Positions 30,886 through 43,034 of a stretch of 64,000 nt of DNA are shown piece by piece. Each line of letters begins with the position of its first letter. Position 1 is the first letter of the stretch. Position numbers and translations under genes: made by a program. The DNA is taken from the NCBI RefSeq assembly GCF_029784155.1, contig NC_073693.1, positions 229,231,961 to 229,295,960 on the forward strand. The letters run 5' to 3'. The notes under the pieces are model-generated. The model did not search any database, was not told where the DNA came from, and saw only the letters and a list, made by a program, of their open reading frames with translations. Source of the DNA: Uranotaenia lowii. Lineage: Eukaryota; Arthropoda; Insecta; Diptera; Culicidae.

Positions 30886-33800
30886 TTTTATTATTGCTAC
30901 GAACTACAAACGTTGTCCGAATTGATTTCAAAACTTCTTCGGTATTTGGTAGAAGATGGTACTATGGGGCTGTCTTTTGGTATTTTTTTAAATGCCCACT
31001 ATCAAGTAAAATGAATGTAGTATTGATTGGTTTTGAACTGGAATTGCCGTAGTGAGGATGCTGTTGACTATTCACTGAATTCTTCTGAATTCACCTAATG
31101 GATAAATTGAACCAACTCTTACCTAACATTCCCAATGCCAGCAGATTTAGTTGCTATGAGAAATTGCTAGATGAATTTATCAAACAGATAAGATGTCAGA
31201 CCATTCATCGCATGTTATGTACTAAACTGTACTGAAGGCCGGATCAAGGGGGGATCAATAGGGGAATTGCTTTGAGCTCCCAGCTCAGGGGGGGCCCTCG
31301 AGGGGAAAAGAAGTTTGAACATTACTTCAATCATACTACTTCAATTTCTACAAATCTATGAAAAGAAATGAAATCTAAACAATCGGTATAAAAAATTAGA
31401 ATATTACAACTGAAGTTGAAATAATATCTAGAATAGTTTTCCCTAGATTAACCAGTGAAGTAGTTCTTCCGAATTTTGCGGGCAGAGAATATCAAAATCT
31501 TGGTATTTAATTTTAAAATGTTGAGCTTAACATCTGAAAAAAAATGTGAACCAAATAATGTCATTATTCGAAAAAAAAATAAAGAAGAAATTGATAAGTG
31601 CGTTTTAGGTTTTTTAATGTCTAAACACGAAACAATGAATTAAAATATAGCTTTTATCTTTGGTTAAATAAGCGTTCTTCTTAAGGTGGCCATCATACCT
31701 TTATCTACCCTACTTTTGTTCAAGCATGTTAACGATCGTCCGTCCCATTTTTTACCGGTTATAGTTCAAGAAGTTTTATTATGAGACTCCACTGAATTTT
31801 TTATTTCCCAATAGATTTTTGAAAAATAAAAAATTTAAAAAAACTCAAAATGTAGCCCACGTACCTAATCTCTGCAATCATCCATCTTTACGTTATTCAA
31901 AGTTAAAAAAAAACGCTATGGATCAGCTAGAAATTATCAAAAAAAAAAAACTTCAGTTCCAGAGAAAGTTGAAATCAGAATCTTATTTGAAATATATTTT
32001 TTGACTTCTTTATTTTAAAATCAAGACCATAGTAAATGTTAAATAAAAGGGGTGCAAAACTGCCCATCTTAATCAACCAACCATCAAAGTTGCTACAGTA
32101 GCAGAAGATAGTATTTGAAAAGTGGATTGGATCGGTTTTTTGTCAAGCATCGAAACGCTATGAAATTTAATTATTGTTTTTCTTGTGAATTATATAGTTT
32201 AGCGAAAATCTTGCGATAATATACACTCTATCTGTGCAAATCGAATTCAGGTATGTACCTATTAGAATGATCTGAAAATATGCAGATTGACAAAAAGTCC
32301 CGAAAATAACCTTCCAATGAAAATTCGTCTCAAAAACTGTGTTTAATATTGTCCCTTGTCTGTAATTTTCAAATCAGTTGAAATTACAGTGCTTTTCCAT
32401 AAAAAAATTAACAAAATAAATATACTTATATATTTCGACTAGGCTTCCAAAGAGATTTTATGAAAAAAAAGTAATTATACAACATTCTAGATTTCCTGAT
32501 TTCGAAAAAGATTCCAAAAGAAAACCTGTTTTAGAAGTCCCTATAAAAATGAACAAGCCATCACATTTCCAATCGTTTCAGAATGATGTCTATTCCGAAT
32601 GGGGTATAATCATTAAAAATGATTTTTTTTTCAAATCCGCGTTTTTTGTATTTTTTATGACATTTTGGTCATAAAATTAAAAATTATAAAAAATGAAAAT
32701 CTGTCCGATTTTATTAAATTTTATTGTAATTTGAAATTGAGGTTAAACTATCCAAACAGACACATGAATTATTTACCTTTGAAAACTTTATTTGAAAAGG
32801 TTTTTTTTCTAATATTTAAATCGCTTCACATGATGACAAACGCCTTTCCGTCGCTGACTCACAAAGTTTCCATGGTTGCTATGCTAAAAAGTTTTTTCAT
32901 TAATATTTTCCTCCAAAATCCTTTATATACTTGACCCAGGCTTGCAAAGCATTCCACGACCAACTGCATTCCGGGAAGGGAAAGTTCGGGTGCTTGCCCG
33001 GCAGGCAAAAACACCAAAGTTTGTTTCATACCTTTGCATTTGCAGCAGCACTGCCAGTCAGCGGGAGATAATTTTATTGCAAAAACTCTCCTTCCCTCGG
33101 CTACTTCTTAGAAGATGACCGAGCTTGGAAAAAAGTGAGGAAAAGACTGGCAAAGGAAACGTCATCCGAATGGTTTCCGGTCTGTTAGTTTTCTCGGCTT
33201 GTACCAAACATTCAACAGAGAGTTCAACTCATAACTGCGGAAGATGTTAGCAGATGTATAGAAAACTAGTTCAAATTTCTAAATCCTAACCCAAAAAGAA
33301 TCCATTTTTCTCTAGAAACTTTTCTCAAGAAAAACGTCCGAAATTTCATCTACTCACCGTACGATAAAAAACAGGAAAAAAATAGTTCAACCTGTTTTTC
33401 TCCATCCTCTCAAACTCAATCGTACAGAAACTTCCGGTGTCAGACAGGTGACTTGAAATGATAACGAATCCCTTTTTTCCCTCTTCTTCCCTTCGGCGTC
33501 GGACATTTTGTGTGCCGATGAAAAGGTGTTTTTCCGAGTTTTCCATTCGGTTCGGAAAGGAAAATCTTACGTACCTTCGTTTGCCTTTTTGCTGCCGCCA
33601 TCCAGCAGCTTTAGCATAATTAAATTGTTGACCGATTCAGATTAGCAGATGGAAATGAACGGGTTTGGGTCCAAGGGGAAATGTCTAGGCCACGATGCCT
33701 TCGGACAGGTCCATATTGCACGGTTCTGGATTTGTTCTCGTCAAATTGTTGTACCTGCAGAATAGGCGAAGGGCTGAGCTGCTCCTGAAATAAAATGGAA

Positions 33801-34485
33801 AAGTTTTGCGAATGAAAAAAAATGTTTCAAGGAGTGGCATGAGTTTGAATGTTTAATTGAATTAATTCTTCTTATTCAAAATACCGTTAAGTCCATGTCT
33901 TATGGTTGAATTTAAACGATGCGTTTAATGAATCAAAACATATTTTATTAACACAAAGGAGGATGGGCTATTTGGTTTTAGGGTTTACACGAATATGAGG
34001 CTGTGGTCATTTAGAATCTCGGCAGATATAAACTTGTGTATTTTGAAAAACTATTCATTTGATTGAAAAACTTTCTATGAAGGAAATGAAGGTAAAGTTA
34101 AGTATTATATTGAATAAAAAAAAAAGAAAAAATTTATGTTGTTTGTAATATTGTCTAATCATAAAATCTCTTTTTTATCTCTGCACATTTTTTTCAGTCT
34201 ATTATTTTTAACCACAGAAGCAGAACCTTTGCTAAATCATGATATTTAACACAAATTAACTTGTAAAAACCAATTGGAATATGGTTGGAACCTTTTCATG
34301 AGCAGACATCTCGAAGAATTTGACCTCTTTAATTCGGGTTTAACGTAAATTTCTATGTCCATCAGAACACGTCTGTCAAATTACCTTGAAAAACGGTTGC
34401 ATAGATTTCTAGAACTGCTCATTAAAAGTTGTTTGCTTAGTGTCTTCTAGTCAAGCTACACTTTTTGCCTGCATTGTTTAGGGGT
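30886..34485. other. Long stretch without a supported gene
   Basis: Mostly AT-rich and featureless. A G-rich patch at 31240-31310 (GGATCAAGGGGGGATC, CAGGGGGGGCCC) resembles one end of a hAT-like MITE, but no partner end is seen. The segments 32930-33240 and 33330-33780 are less AT-rich and might be host regulatory or intronic DNA. Confidence 0.45.
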
Positions 34486-34857
34486 TTTCATTCAGTTATA
34501 CGCAATAACCATAATCTTTTTACCTACATTGCTTGGTTTTAACTTGGTGAGTATCCAAGTGTGGCTTCTTATACTTCTCAACCATTTCTGGCAAAAAATT
34601 TTTAGAAAAAATCAACACTTTATGGGTTCTTAAGTCGACAATGAAGAGTTTCCGAGGTGATTTTGCAAAATTTATTTTTACCGTGTTTTTTCGCATCAAA
34701 ACTATCTCAAACAGACGTTAATGTAAAAATCTGAAAAAAAGGCACGATAGTCCTTTTCATAACCAAAACAACGCTGTCAATTTTGCACATCCAAACTTTA
34801 GGAATTTAGCTATCACCGGAATAAAGTGCTCGGATTCTAAATGATCATAGCCTTACT
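34486..34857. repeat. Old interspersed repeat, copy 2
   Basis: Diverged direct relative of 1-415, sharing CATTCAGTTAT, CGACAATGAAGAG, GATAGTCCTTTTCATAACC and CTAAATGATCATAGCCTTA. Family not recognised. Confidence 0.6.
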
Positions 34858-36768
34858 ATACAGGGTTCTAAAGTTTTCAACAAGACAAGAAAAATAAAGG
34901 ATTATTTTCAGTATGAATTTTAAATAGGAGCCTTTCGCAGAAAAAAAGGATTAAAACTTTACATCAAATTCGTTCGGAAACTAGGTTGAAATTCAGGATT
35001 TGGTTACAATTTCAATCCATTTAACGAGCCACAGTTAACAGTAGAGCTACTTATCTTAGTATAAGAAGAATAAAGTTTATTATGGTTTTATTATAGCATT
35101 TTAAATGCAGCTGTATAACTGTTTTATTATGGTCTTAAAAATTTGCTTAGATTCTTGAGTCAACCTTTTTTTTTCAGGTAGTTTTGAAAACACTAATAAA
35201 ATTTTTAATAAATATATTGTTTAAGCTATTTAGAAAGAGTTCTGAATGCTCTGTTAATATTACAATTTAAAATGAACTAAGAAGTTTGTTTCGAATGTTG
35301 ATGCATGTTTTATAAAGGCACGAAGTGCTTGATTTTAAAACCGTAATAAAATAAGGTGAAAGTTCTTGATCAAGATGTCAGATCATCATTATTATCATCA
35401 TCAGATTATCAATAGGTGGTGGTCAGAAACCTGGTTCGATCATTTTGGTCAGCATCCCTTTGAAGGCGGCGGTATGCATTCGGCAAATAAGTCGACCTTA
35501 AAGCATTTTTAACAAATTGTCACAAACAAAAATTTATATTTAAAAGGTTTTGATTGAATTCCTTTAATAGAACTCTTTCATAGAAAATGATGATGTTTCA
35601 TAGAAGATACAAAAAATTTGTTATTCGTTTCATAAAGTAACGAATTTGAAACAATTTTTCTATACAAGAAGATTTTTTGATTTTTTTTTGCTTGATGTTC
35701 ATCTTATTTCAATTTGTTGGATATAATAATGCTGATTTTAAAGAAAAAATAAATAAATCGTTATATGAAAGGCTAAACATTTTTCAATAAAATTCAAGGA
35801 ACTCTCAGAAAAGCTACAAAACCTTAAGATAAAAATTTAATAATCTTCCTTATTTATTGATGTGAGTTGAGATTTCAAAAACTGCTGCACTTCAAAACAA
35901 AACTTTGAAAAAACCTTGAATATCTACTAGCAGTGTCAAGCACTAAAGCGCAAAATCTCAAATCAATAAGTAGTTCTCTTAGCTTTTGTTAGCGAATTTA
36001 TTTAATCACTAAGTTGATAGTTCCGTTAACTCAAAACAACACACAAAACAGGCACATTATTGAACGTAAACTTAAAAGTAACAGGTCTTTTTGACAATGC
36101 GATGTTTTTATTAACGGATGAATTAAAAAAAAATAGAAATCATCTAGATTTCTATACAATGCAAAATGGTTAAATTTGTCCCAAAACCCCAAAATATTCG
36201 AAGTCACAAGTATAAGGGCTTAATATCATACTTATATTACACGAATTTTGATCGGAAATTCAAATTTGTCGTCAGATTTGATCGGAGCCATTCGATTGGA
36301 GTGATATTTAATCTTATTTACTCACAAATAATATTTTTAATATGTCCTGGCAACAAGGATTTTTTTTAATATATTTTAAACGAGACCATTTACAGACAAT
36401 AAAAACTCGTAAATCGTGATCTGATTTGAAAAATTAGTGTCGATTGGTTACAGCTATTCAACATCGTCTTTTCACATACATTTTTATAGATCTTAGATCA
36501 GAACTTACCTTGCCAGAATATTCTGCGAGCAGCGAACGGAATTCAATTCCTATGGGAAATAGAGCAAAACAACAAGTGTGTTGACAGCTTGCAGCACATG
36601 CTGTTTCATGTAAATGTCCTCATGCATTCCCATTGAGTTTCTGCGTGTTTCGCTTGCTTTTTCATGTAAATTTCTTTGCAATTGCAAAGATGCTATAGTC
36701 ATTTTTTTCTGAAATGATGCGGAATCGTAAATTCACTTGTAAAGTAGGATTACATTTTTTTTTATGTG
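34858..36768. other. AT-rich stretch, no gene seen
   Basis: No supported frame. A short ATC/TCA-rich run lies at 35380-35410. Nothing else recognised. Confidence 0.5.
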
Positions 36769-36943
36769 TAGTCCACACTCGTTAACTTGAAGTGCGGTTT
36801 CGGTTGATGAGGCTTGTTTATGTTCACATTTTGGTTACTGAAAGTCTCTCATACTTTTCGGGAGACTTGAGACTTTGTCTAGTTCATGGGTATAAACAAG
36901 TCTCAGAACCGATATCGCAGTTCAAGTTGCCGAGTGTGGACTA
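36769..36943. mobile_element. Palindromic MITE, 175 bp
   Basis: Arms of about 52 bp are near-perfect reverse complements: TAGTCCACACTCG on the left against CGAGTGTGGACTA on the right, continuing through CAACTTGAACTGCG-like and GAGGCTTGTTTAT / ATAAACAAGTCTC. The short centre has no coding potential. The ends TAGTCC and GGACTA may include a TA target. Superfamily not assigned. Confidence 0.8.
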
Positions 36944-39824
36944 GGCTCTATGTCGCACTGGAATGTTGATCGTTTTTCACAAAATGAACATCGAAATAAT
37001 TTTTGACGCGAATTCTATCTTATGAGCAGACAGCAGACGGACGTGCCGTCCAAAATTTTTAGATTTGTTATTTGAGCAGATAAACTTCCTCTCACATCCG
37101 GATAATTGATTAATGCCGCTCATAAGATCCAATTATAGGTCCCAAGTTTGCGTTGTTATCCTAAAGTATTATAATTTTCGCCCATCGCTCACCCTACGTT
37201 AGAATTGAGTAAACTTCCCGCGTTCGTCCATGGCAACATTTTTAAGGGTTGGAACGTTAAAAGTTTCCATTACACTCATCCGAGGAACCGAGGGTGAAGT
37301 TTTCTTGCAGCTAAATATCGCTTGCAGCACATGAGGCAAGGTGCGTTTCTGATGGTCATTAACTAAGCAGCAGCGATTCGACGAATCTCGGTGAGGGTAC
37401 TAAATTACAGTCCTTTCCGGGAGCAAAAACAGAATAAGAAGCAAGTGAAAAAAAGAACCGGCAAACAGGTTCCGATATGGGTATCAATTTGAAGCCCTCC
37501 ACTGGCAACGGATATCCGGAAAAGCTGAAAGTCTGAGACATTGCATTGAGTGGCAAAGTGGCATTCGTTCGGCTAGACCAGGGCAGAAGGTGAAGGAACC
37601 ATCTGATAAAAGAGGCACCCATCGTTCTCGTTGGCTGGCCAGGTTCGTGACGGACGGAACTAAATCCAATTCATTTTATCCGAACAAGAAATCTTTCGAT
37701 GGCTTCCGCCTTTGAAGGTTGCCTAGTGGAAACGTTCAACCCACTCGGTCCCATGTTTGAAATTTACTTGGCAAAGTTTAGTAGTTGGAGAACTGTGAGG
37801 AATTAATGATATTAATTGAAACGCGAATCTTATTAGACTTCAGAGTTACCTGATCCTAGAAACGGAAAAAGTTTTCTCAGGACCCCTTCATTATAAAATT
37901 GGAGCATGTAGTTTTTTATTTTAAAAAAAGAACACATCATAGAGCAGCAATTTGAGATGATTTGGTTGATTCCTGAGTTAGCGCAACGCGTTTCCATTTT
38001 GTCTGGAAATTTGTATGGAAGAAGAAATTTTTGCACATTAATACATCCAGAAAATTCAAATAAGCTTGAAATGAAGTTGGTATTTGATTTTTGGATTTGA
38101 CTATTCTTAAGCTTCATTTTTTGCTAACATGACAAGCAGCTTATAATTTCATGAAAAAAGTTATAACCATTTCAAAATAAAAATCTGAATCCATTGAAAA
38201 GTATTTAAAAATAGCAGATTTTGCTTGCTAGAGCTGTTGATGATAGCATGAAATGATTTTGCAAAGGTTGTTTAAATCAATAAATTCTCTGGCAGTGCAA
38301 AGTAGTTTTATGAGATTTTTTATTTCCATCCTACGGTTACACAGCTTGCAAATAGGCAAAAAAAACGCAAAATTGAAAAAAAAAATATTTTGAAAAATAT
38401 TTTTTTTATGACATTGAATAACTTTTCTGGGGTATAAGTAAGGTTTTTGCTTTGTTCACATGAATAGTGCTGCAAGAATCAAGGAATATTTTTCATCCAA
38501 AGTTAAATTTTTTGGAACTCTCAGTACATCTCTGGCGATTTTTGAATGACAAAATTTGTTTTCCCATACAAATTTCCATACAAAATTAAAACTCGTTGCG
38601 CTAATTCAGGACTGAATGGATCGCTTCCAAAATTTTTATTGCTATTTCTGGCAGCAAAAAGAACCAAAAGAAGTTATGGGAGAATAAGAATTTGAAATTT
38701 CCATACAAAGCTTGCAGCGGTCTAATGGACATGCGGGTATTTGTTAAAATGCACTTCTTGAAGATTATTTCATGGATATTTATGACAAATTTTCAAATTT
38801 GAGTTAAATTGTTTTTCTTTCCAATGTTGATTTTAGAAAAGGCCTACTTTTACGACTGGAAAAAACAGTGTCGGAAAGTAGTATTTTTCGATACAATTTA
38901 AAAAAAAAACACTGTTTTGATCTCAATAGAAAAAGGTTTGAGCCCTAAGCGTTTGATAGGGATCTCCACGCTTCATTTCTCCCCTGTATCCTGTATTTTT
39001 CGCGGTTTTCATCACATGGTTGGTCTGACCGTAGTAAAATCTGCAATGCAAAGGAATATGTAACAGATATTACGCTGAAAAGAAAAATGAAAGACGCAAG
39101 TCTTCCATTTTCCAGGATCCCTACAAGTTATGGCCATGTTGATGTAAGAATTTACAATTTTTCGTGTAAAATTTGACACATTATGAGCTTAAATGGGTCA
39201 ACACATTTTCAGTGTTCGAAAGTCGAACACTCGAAATTGTTAAACTGGATAAGAAAACTTTGGCGTTTGAATTTCACAAATCTCGTTCGGAGTGCGGTAC
39301 TAAAAATTTACACGGATTTTCTGTAGTGGTGGGGGCTGATATTCATCAACAAAATCAATAGTTTAAATTGAATAGTAATGTGAATAATAAAAAAAAATTA
39401 ACGGTATATATGCGTTGAGTACAGGTTTAATTTCATCAATTTTGATAACATTTAAAGACTTATTTCAGCAGGATCTATTTTTGGTGCTCGTTGATGGTAA
39501 TTTCGTTGTAGATTGTGTGCTGTTTAGGCTCAACAACATGCCGAACTTGTTCTCAATGCCATCATTTCGATCTTCGAAATTTTGTAATTCTTTCGGCAAT
39601 TTCCAATCCTATTTTACCCGACCAAAACTGAAACATGAAATTAACAAATCAAGAGGGTGTTACACATCTCTTCTGTTGTGTAGCTTTTCTCATGCAGAGT
39701 CAGTTTCACACAGATTGTTTATTTAAGAAACACAGAGGTTTTTGACAGTTTCATATATCGAGGAACAACGTGTCAAAATCACAATAAAAATGTGTAAAAA
39801 ATATTAACAGAGTACGGCACCTTA
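36944..39824. other. Stretch without a supported gene
   Basis: The part at 37180-37780 is less AT-rich and unique-looking; the rest is AT-rich. No convincing frame, repeat or RNA gene is visible. Confidence 0.45.
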
Positions 39825-40178
39825 TACACAGTAAATTTTTGCCTCGTTTTCCAACAACAACAAAAAAATGCTGGAAACGTTCAGCAATCCAAATTTTTGC
39901 TGAACAGCTAACATGATTCATTTTGCTGACTTTTCCAGCACTTGTACTTTTATGCTGGAAATTTTCCAGCAATTGAACCGTATTGCTAAAAAATCAGCAA
40001 TCGATCTGTCAGATTCGGAACTTTGTTATTTTTGAGAGTTAACGTTCGGTGATCGAAAAAGAGAAAGCTCCAAGTTTGATGCTGTCCAATAGAAAATAAA
40101 ACTTTTAATGCGAATCGTCGGGATAGTATATTGTTTGACATGAATTTGACAAGAAAGCTGACATTGTGTTTCTTATTT

Positions 40179-40413
40179 TACATACTAATGCATTTTTTAA
40201 TTCCGGTCGGATAGTCTTTAAAATATTTAGGAAGAGCTTACGATATGGTTCATTTATTGTGCAACTTAAATTTTATTTTTAATATTGATTAACAAAACAA
40301 ACAAAGCATGGGATAAAAAATTGTTTGGGAAATATGAATAAAAAGCACTGGTCTTTCCAGCAATCTTTACATATCTTGCTGGATAACTAGCGGGACAAAA
40401 ACCAGCAAAATTA
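40179..40413 (+). repeat. Direct repeat flanking the mariner, left copy
   Basis: Starts TACATACTAATGCATTTTTT and ends CGGGACAAAAACCAGCAAAA. It closely matches 43946-44180 and the left part of 7727-8580. It is the only sequence found on both sides of the third mariner. Confidence 0.85.
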
Positions 40414-40744
40414 AAGTGTGAAATGGTCAAGGGAAAACGCGTGTAAATCGGTGAAATCGGTTATTTAAAAAATCATATTAAATTTCTTTTTCAAGTTTAA
40501 TTAGTATAGAATTCAGGAAAAATATTCAGTAAGGCTTCCGCTTTTCCAAATCCGAATTGCCAATGGGCCTTACGCTTAACCCCTGCCATCAGGTTTTGTA
40601 CAGCCACCTTGTTCACCTTCTTCGCCGCAGAAAGCCTGTTTGCCTTGAACTGCTGCTCGTCCTTAGCAGTTTTTTTTAGTCTTCTTTAAGTTCCGCTTGA
40701 CAATAGCCCAGTATTTCTCAATTGGGCGGAGCTCTGGCGTGATT
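40414..40744 (-). mobile_element. Third DD37E mariner, 3' part
   Basis: Minus strand. It holds the catalytic Glu region (PELRPIEKYWAIVKRNLK, near 40740-40690), then AAKKVNKVAVQNLM-like C-terminal sequence near 40620. The 3' untranslated part follows, ending in a worn inverted repeat at 40414 with TA at 40412-40413. Part of the inverted repeat is deleted (GTGTGAAATGGTC in place of the usual GTGATACGGTCAAAATTTGGTC). Confidence 0.85.
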
Positions 40745-42984
40745 TGTTTTATTGTTTTATTGTTTTAAAAACCATCTGACATAGTTGTCTTAATGATATA
40801 CTTAATTTAATTCAAGGTTACATAAAAGTTACATTGCACGAACGATGATGTTTCTAATTATTATTTCTCAATTCGTCACTTAAATAAGATTCAATCCGTC
40901 GTTTAAAGGTTGTTGTACATACATTGAAGTCAAAAAGCGTATAAAAACGTAGAAAGCTTATTTTTGCGGAACGTAAAGGGTCGTTACTTCCATACCGAGT
41001 GCTTCTTGATTCTAGTGAAAACCAGTCACGATTTCTCAGAGCTCTTTCAGGGGCATAGATATTACATCGAGAAAGAAGCCATGAACAATCGATTTCATTT
41101 CGTAAAACCTTCGCCACGAACAGTGACTGGCCGATGGCATGACGATCCGAGAGTGTGTGAAGTTCCAGTAGGGCACAACGCTGAGCATACGGTGGCAGGT
41201 TGAGAGGGTTCTCCCAAGGCAATTCCCGAAGAGCATATCGTACGAATCTTCTTTGAATTGCTTCGAAACGCGCAATCCACACAGCTTCAAAAGGCCACCA
41301 CACTAAACTTGCAGATTCTAATGTTGAACGAACCAAACAGCAGTATAGAGCTCGCAGGCAGACAGGATCAGTGAATTCTTTGCTCAAACGTAAGATAAAT
41401 CCCAGCATCCGGTTAGCTTTCTCGATAGTTGCAGAGTAGTGGTGCTTGAAAGTCATATGACTGTCTAGAATAACACCAAGATCTTTAATATGGTCTACAC
41501 GATGCAATTGTTCGCCCAGAATATTATAATCGTGCACGAAAGGTTGTTTCCTGCGCCCAAATGTTATAATACAACACTTAGCAACACTCAAAACTAGAAG
41601 GTTGACTGCACACCATTTCACTACTGTATCGAGGTAATGTTGCAATTCGTGGCAATCAGTAAGGCTGTTTATGGTCAGAAATATTTTCAGATCATCCGCA
41701 TACAGGAGTACTCCACATCCAACAAGAAGCATGTTAATATCATTGCAGAACAGCATGAACAGTAATGGGCCCAAATTACTGCCTTGTGGTATCCCTGAAG
41801 TTGGAATGAAGTCGATTGTTTCAGCAGAGCCAATTCTGACAGCTAAACGACGGTTTGTTAGGTAGCTTCTGATCCATACACACAGTCTTTCGAAAAATCC
41901 TAAATGTTGTAGCTTCTTAAGCAAAATTTCGTGATTCACTGAATCAAACGCGGCAGTAATGTCAGTATATATGGCATCAATTTGCTTGCCGTCATTTATA
42001 TTGGATAAACAGAATGATGTGAAAACTGCCAGATTTGAGGTTACTGATCTTTTGGGAAAAAATCCATGCTGATTTTCAGAAATCCAACTCCGGCACGAAG
42101 AAAACATTACATCGTTGACGATCCTCTCCAAAACCTTTGAGCAGGCAGCTAGCGACGTGACACCTCGGTAATTACGCACGTCCTGTTTGTCACCTTTTTT
42201 AAAGATAGGGCTCATGAATGATCTCTTCCAGCTGGCAGGAAATTTTTGTTGTTCGAAGGACAGGTTGAATATGTGAGTGAGTGGCTTTACCAGTACGGCG
42301 CTACATCTTTTTAAAACGCACGAAGGTATGCCATCTTTACCGGTTGAGGTAGAAAACTTCAAATTATTGATAGCATCAAGAACCATTTCTTCGGTAACAG
42401 CGAAGACGTCAAGGTCTAACACATCTCTGGGTAATAATGTTACCGCTGCATTGATTTGATCTGTACTTAACGATTGAATTGGGAAAACACTGGAAAAGTG
42501 GTTGGCAAAGAGGTTACATTTCTCGGCAGAAGATTCGGCGGTTCTGTCGTTCAAATGAAGCACCGCAGGTAGACCAGACTCCTTCCTTTTGGTGTTAACG
42601 AACTTCCAGAACGTTTTTGGATTACGGCGAAGGTCATATTGTGTGCGATCTAAATAGCGACGATAGCAGAGGCGATTGTAGATCCGATATCTTCTGGTGG
42701 CATCTTTCAATTTTGATTTTAAAAACGGGCAGCGGGAGCTACTAAACAGTCGTAGCCATTTCGATCGAATCTGTTTTAGCTGTTTTAGGCGACTATTTGT
42801 CCAAGGAGGTCGGAGAGGAGGTCTTACCAGTGGTACAGAATTATCGAAAACTTCACTCAAAATGGAGCAGAATGTACTCATAGCCATATCTACATCAGCA
42901 CATCTTTGAAGATTCGTCCAGTCAATTTCAGATAGCGTTCGGTTCAATACCTCAAAGTCAGCACGACGGAAGTCACGAGCGGAC
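40745..42984 (-). mobile_element. CR1-like LINE inserted in the mariner
   Basis: 5'-truncated non-LTR retrotransposon on the minus strand. It ends in a short 3' untranslated region (40853-40745) with a repetitive AATAAAAC-type tail (ACAATAAAACAATAAAAC). The tail with variable repeats and the truncated 5' side fit target-primed reverse transcription. It splits the mariner between GCGTG near 40743 and GAGGG near 42985; a few target bases are missing rather than duplicated. Confidence 0.88.
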
Positions 42985-43034
42985 GAGGGTTCTTGTCCTT
43001 GGGATCCACCTGCACATTGTTGGCGGCGTACCAC
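40854..43034 (-). CDS. LINE reverse transcriptase ORF2, 5'-truncated but unbroken
   Basis: One frame of 726 codons. The first 16 or so residues are mariner sequence read through in another frame; LINE coding begins near 42984. Order of parts: the linker that follows the (missing) endonuclease domain, residues about 17-230; reverse transcriptase with the first catalytic Asp in YTDITAAFDSVNH (about 355-370), SGIPQGSNLGPLLF (about 412-425) and the catalytic YADD (about 445); then the thumb and C-terminal region with DLGVILDSHMTFKHHY, WIARFEAIQRRFVRYALREL and NLPPYAQRC. The protein would copy LINE RNA onto nicked DNA, but without the endonuclease this copy cannot move itself. The style is that of the CR1 clade elements of mosquitoes (T1/Q type), an inference from recall. 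The lack of any stop or frameshift over 2.1 kb points to a young insertion. Confidence 0.88.
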   Translation of the reverse strand: MVRRQQCAGGSQGQEPSSARDFRRADFEVLNRTLSEIDWTNLQRCADVDMAMSTFCSILSEVFDNSVPLVRPPLRPPWTNSRLKQLKQIRSKWLRLFSSSRCPFLKSKLKDATRRYRIYNRLCYRRYLDRTQYDLRRNPKTFWKFVNTKRKESGLPAVLHLNDRTAESSAEKCNLFANHFSSVFPIQSLSTDQINAAVTLLPRDVLDLDVFAVTEEMVLDAINNLKFSTSTGKDGIPSCVLKRCSAVLVKPLTHIFNLSFEQQKFPASWKRSFMSPIFKKGDKQDVRNYRGVTSLAACSKVLERIVNDVMFSSCRSWISENQHGFFPKRSVTSNLAVFTSFCLSNINDGKQIDAIYTDITAAFDSVNHEILLKKLQHLGFFERLCVWIRSYLTNRRLAVRIGSAETIDFIPTSGIPQGSNLGPLLFMLFCNDINMLLVGCGVLLYADDLKIFLTINSLTDCHELQHYLDTVVKWCAVNLLVLSVAKCCIITFGRRKQPFVHDYNILGEQLHRVDHIKDLGVILDSHMTFKHHYSATIEKANRMLGFILRLSKEFTDPVCLRALYCCLVRSTLESASLVWWPFEAVWIARFEAIQRRFVRYALRELPWENPLNLPPYAQRCALLELHTLSDRHAIGQSLFVAKVLRNEIDCSWLLSRCNIYAPERALRNRDWFSLESRSTRYGSNDPLRSAKISFLRFYTLFDFNVCTTTFKRRIESYLSDELRNNN

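Noticed and set aside
31240..31310. hAT-like MITE suggested by a G-rich end
   Set aside because: Only one end is visible and no target duplication was found.
37359..37669. Frames of 61-87 codons on the minus strand in a less AT-rich patch
   Set aside because: Overlapping frames with no domain, start context or splice signals that stand out.
41036..42909. Short frames on both strands within the third LINE
   Set aside because: Shadows of the reverse transcriptase frame.
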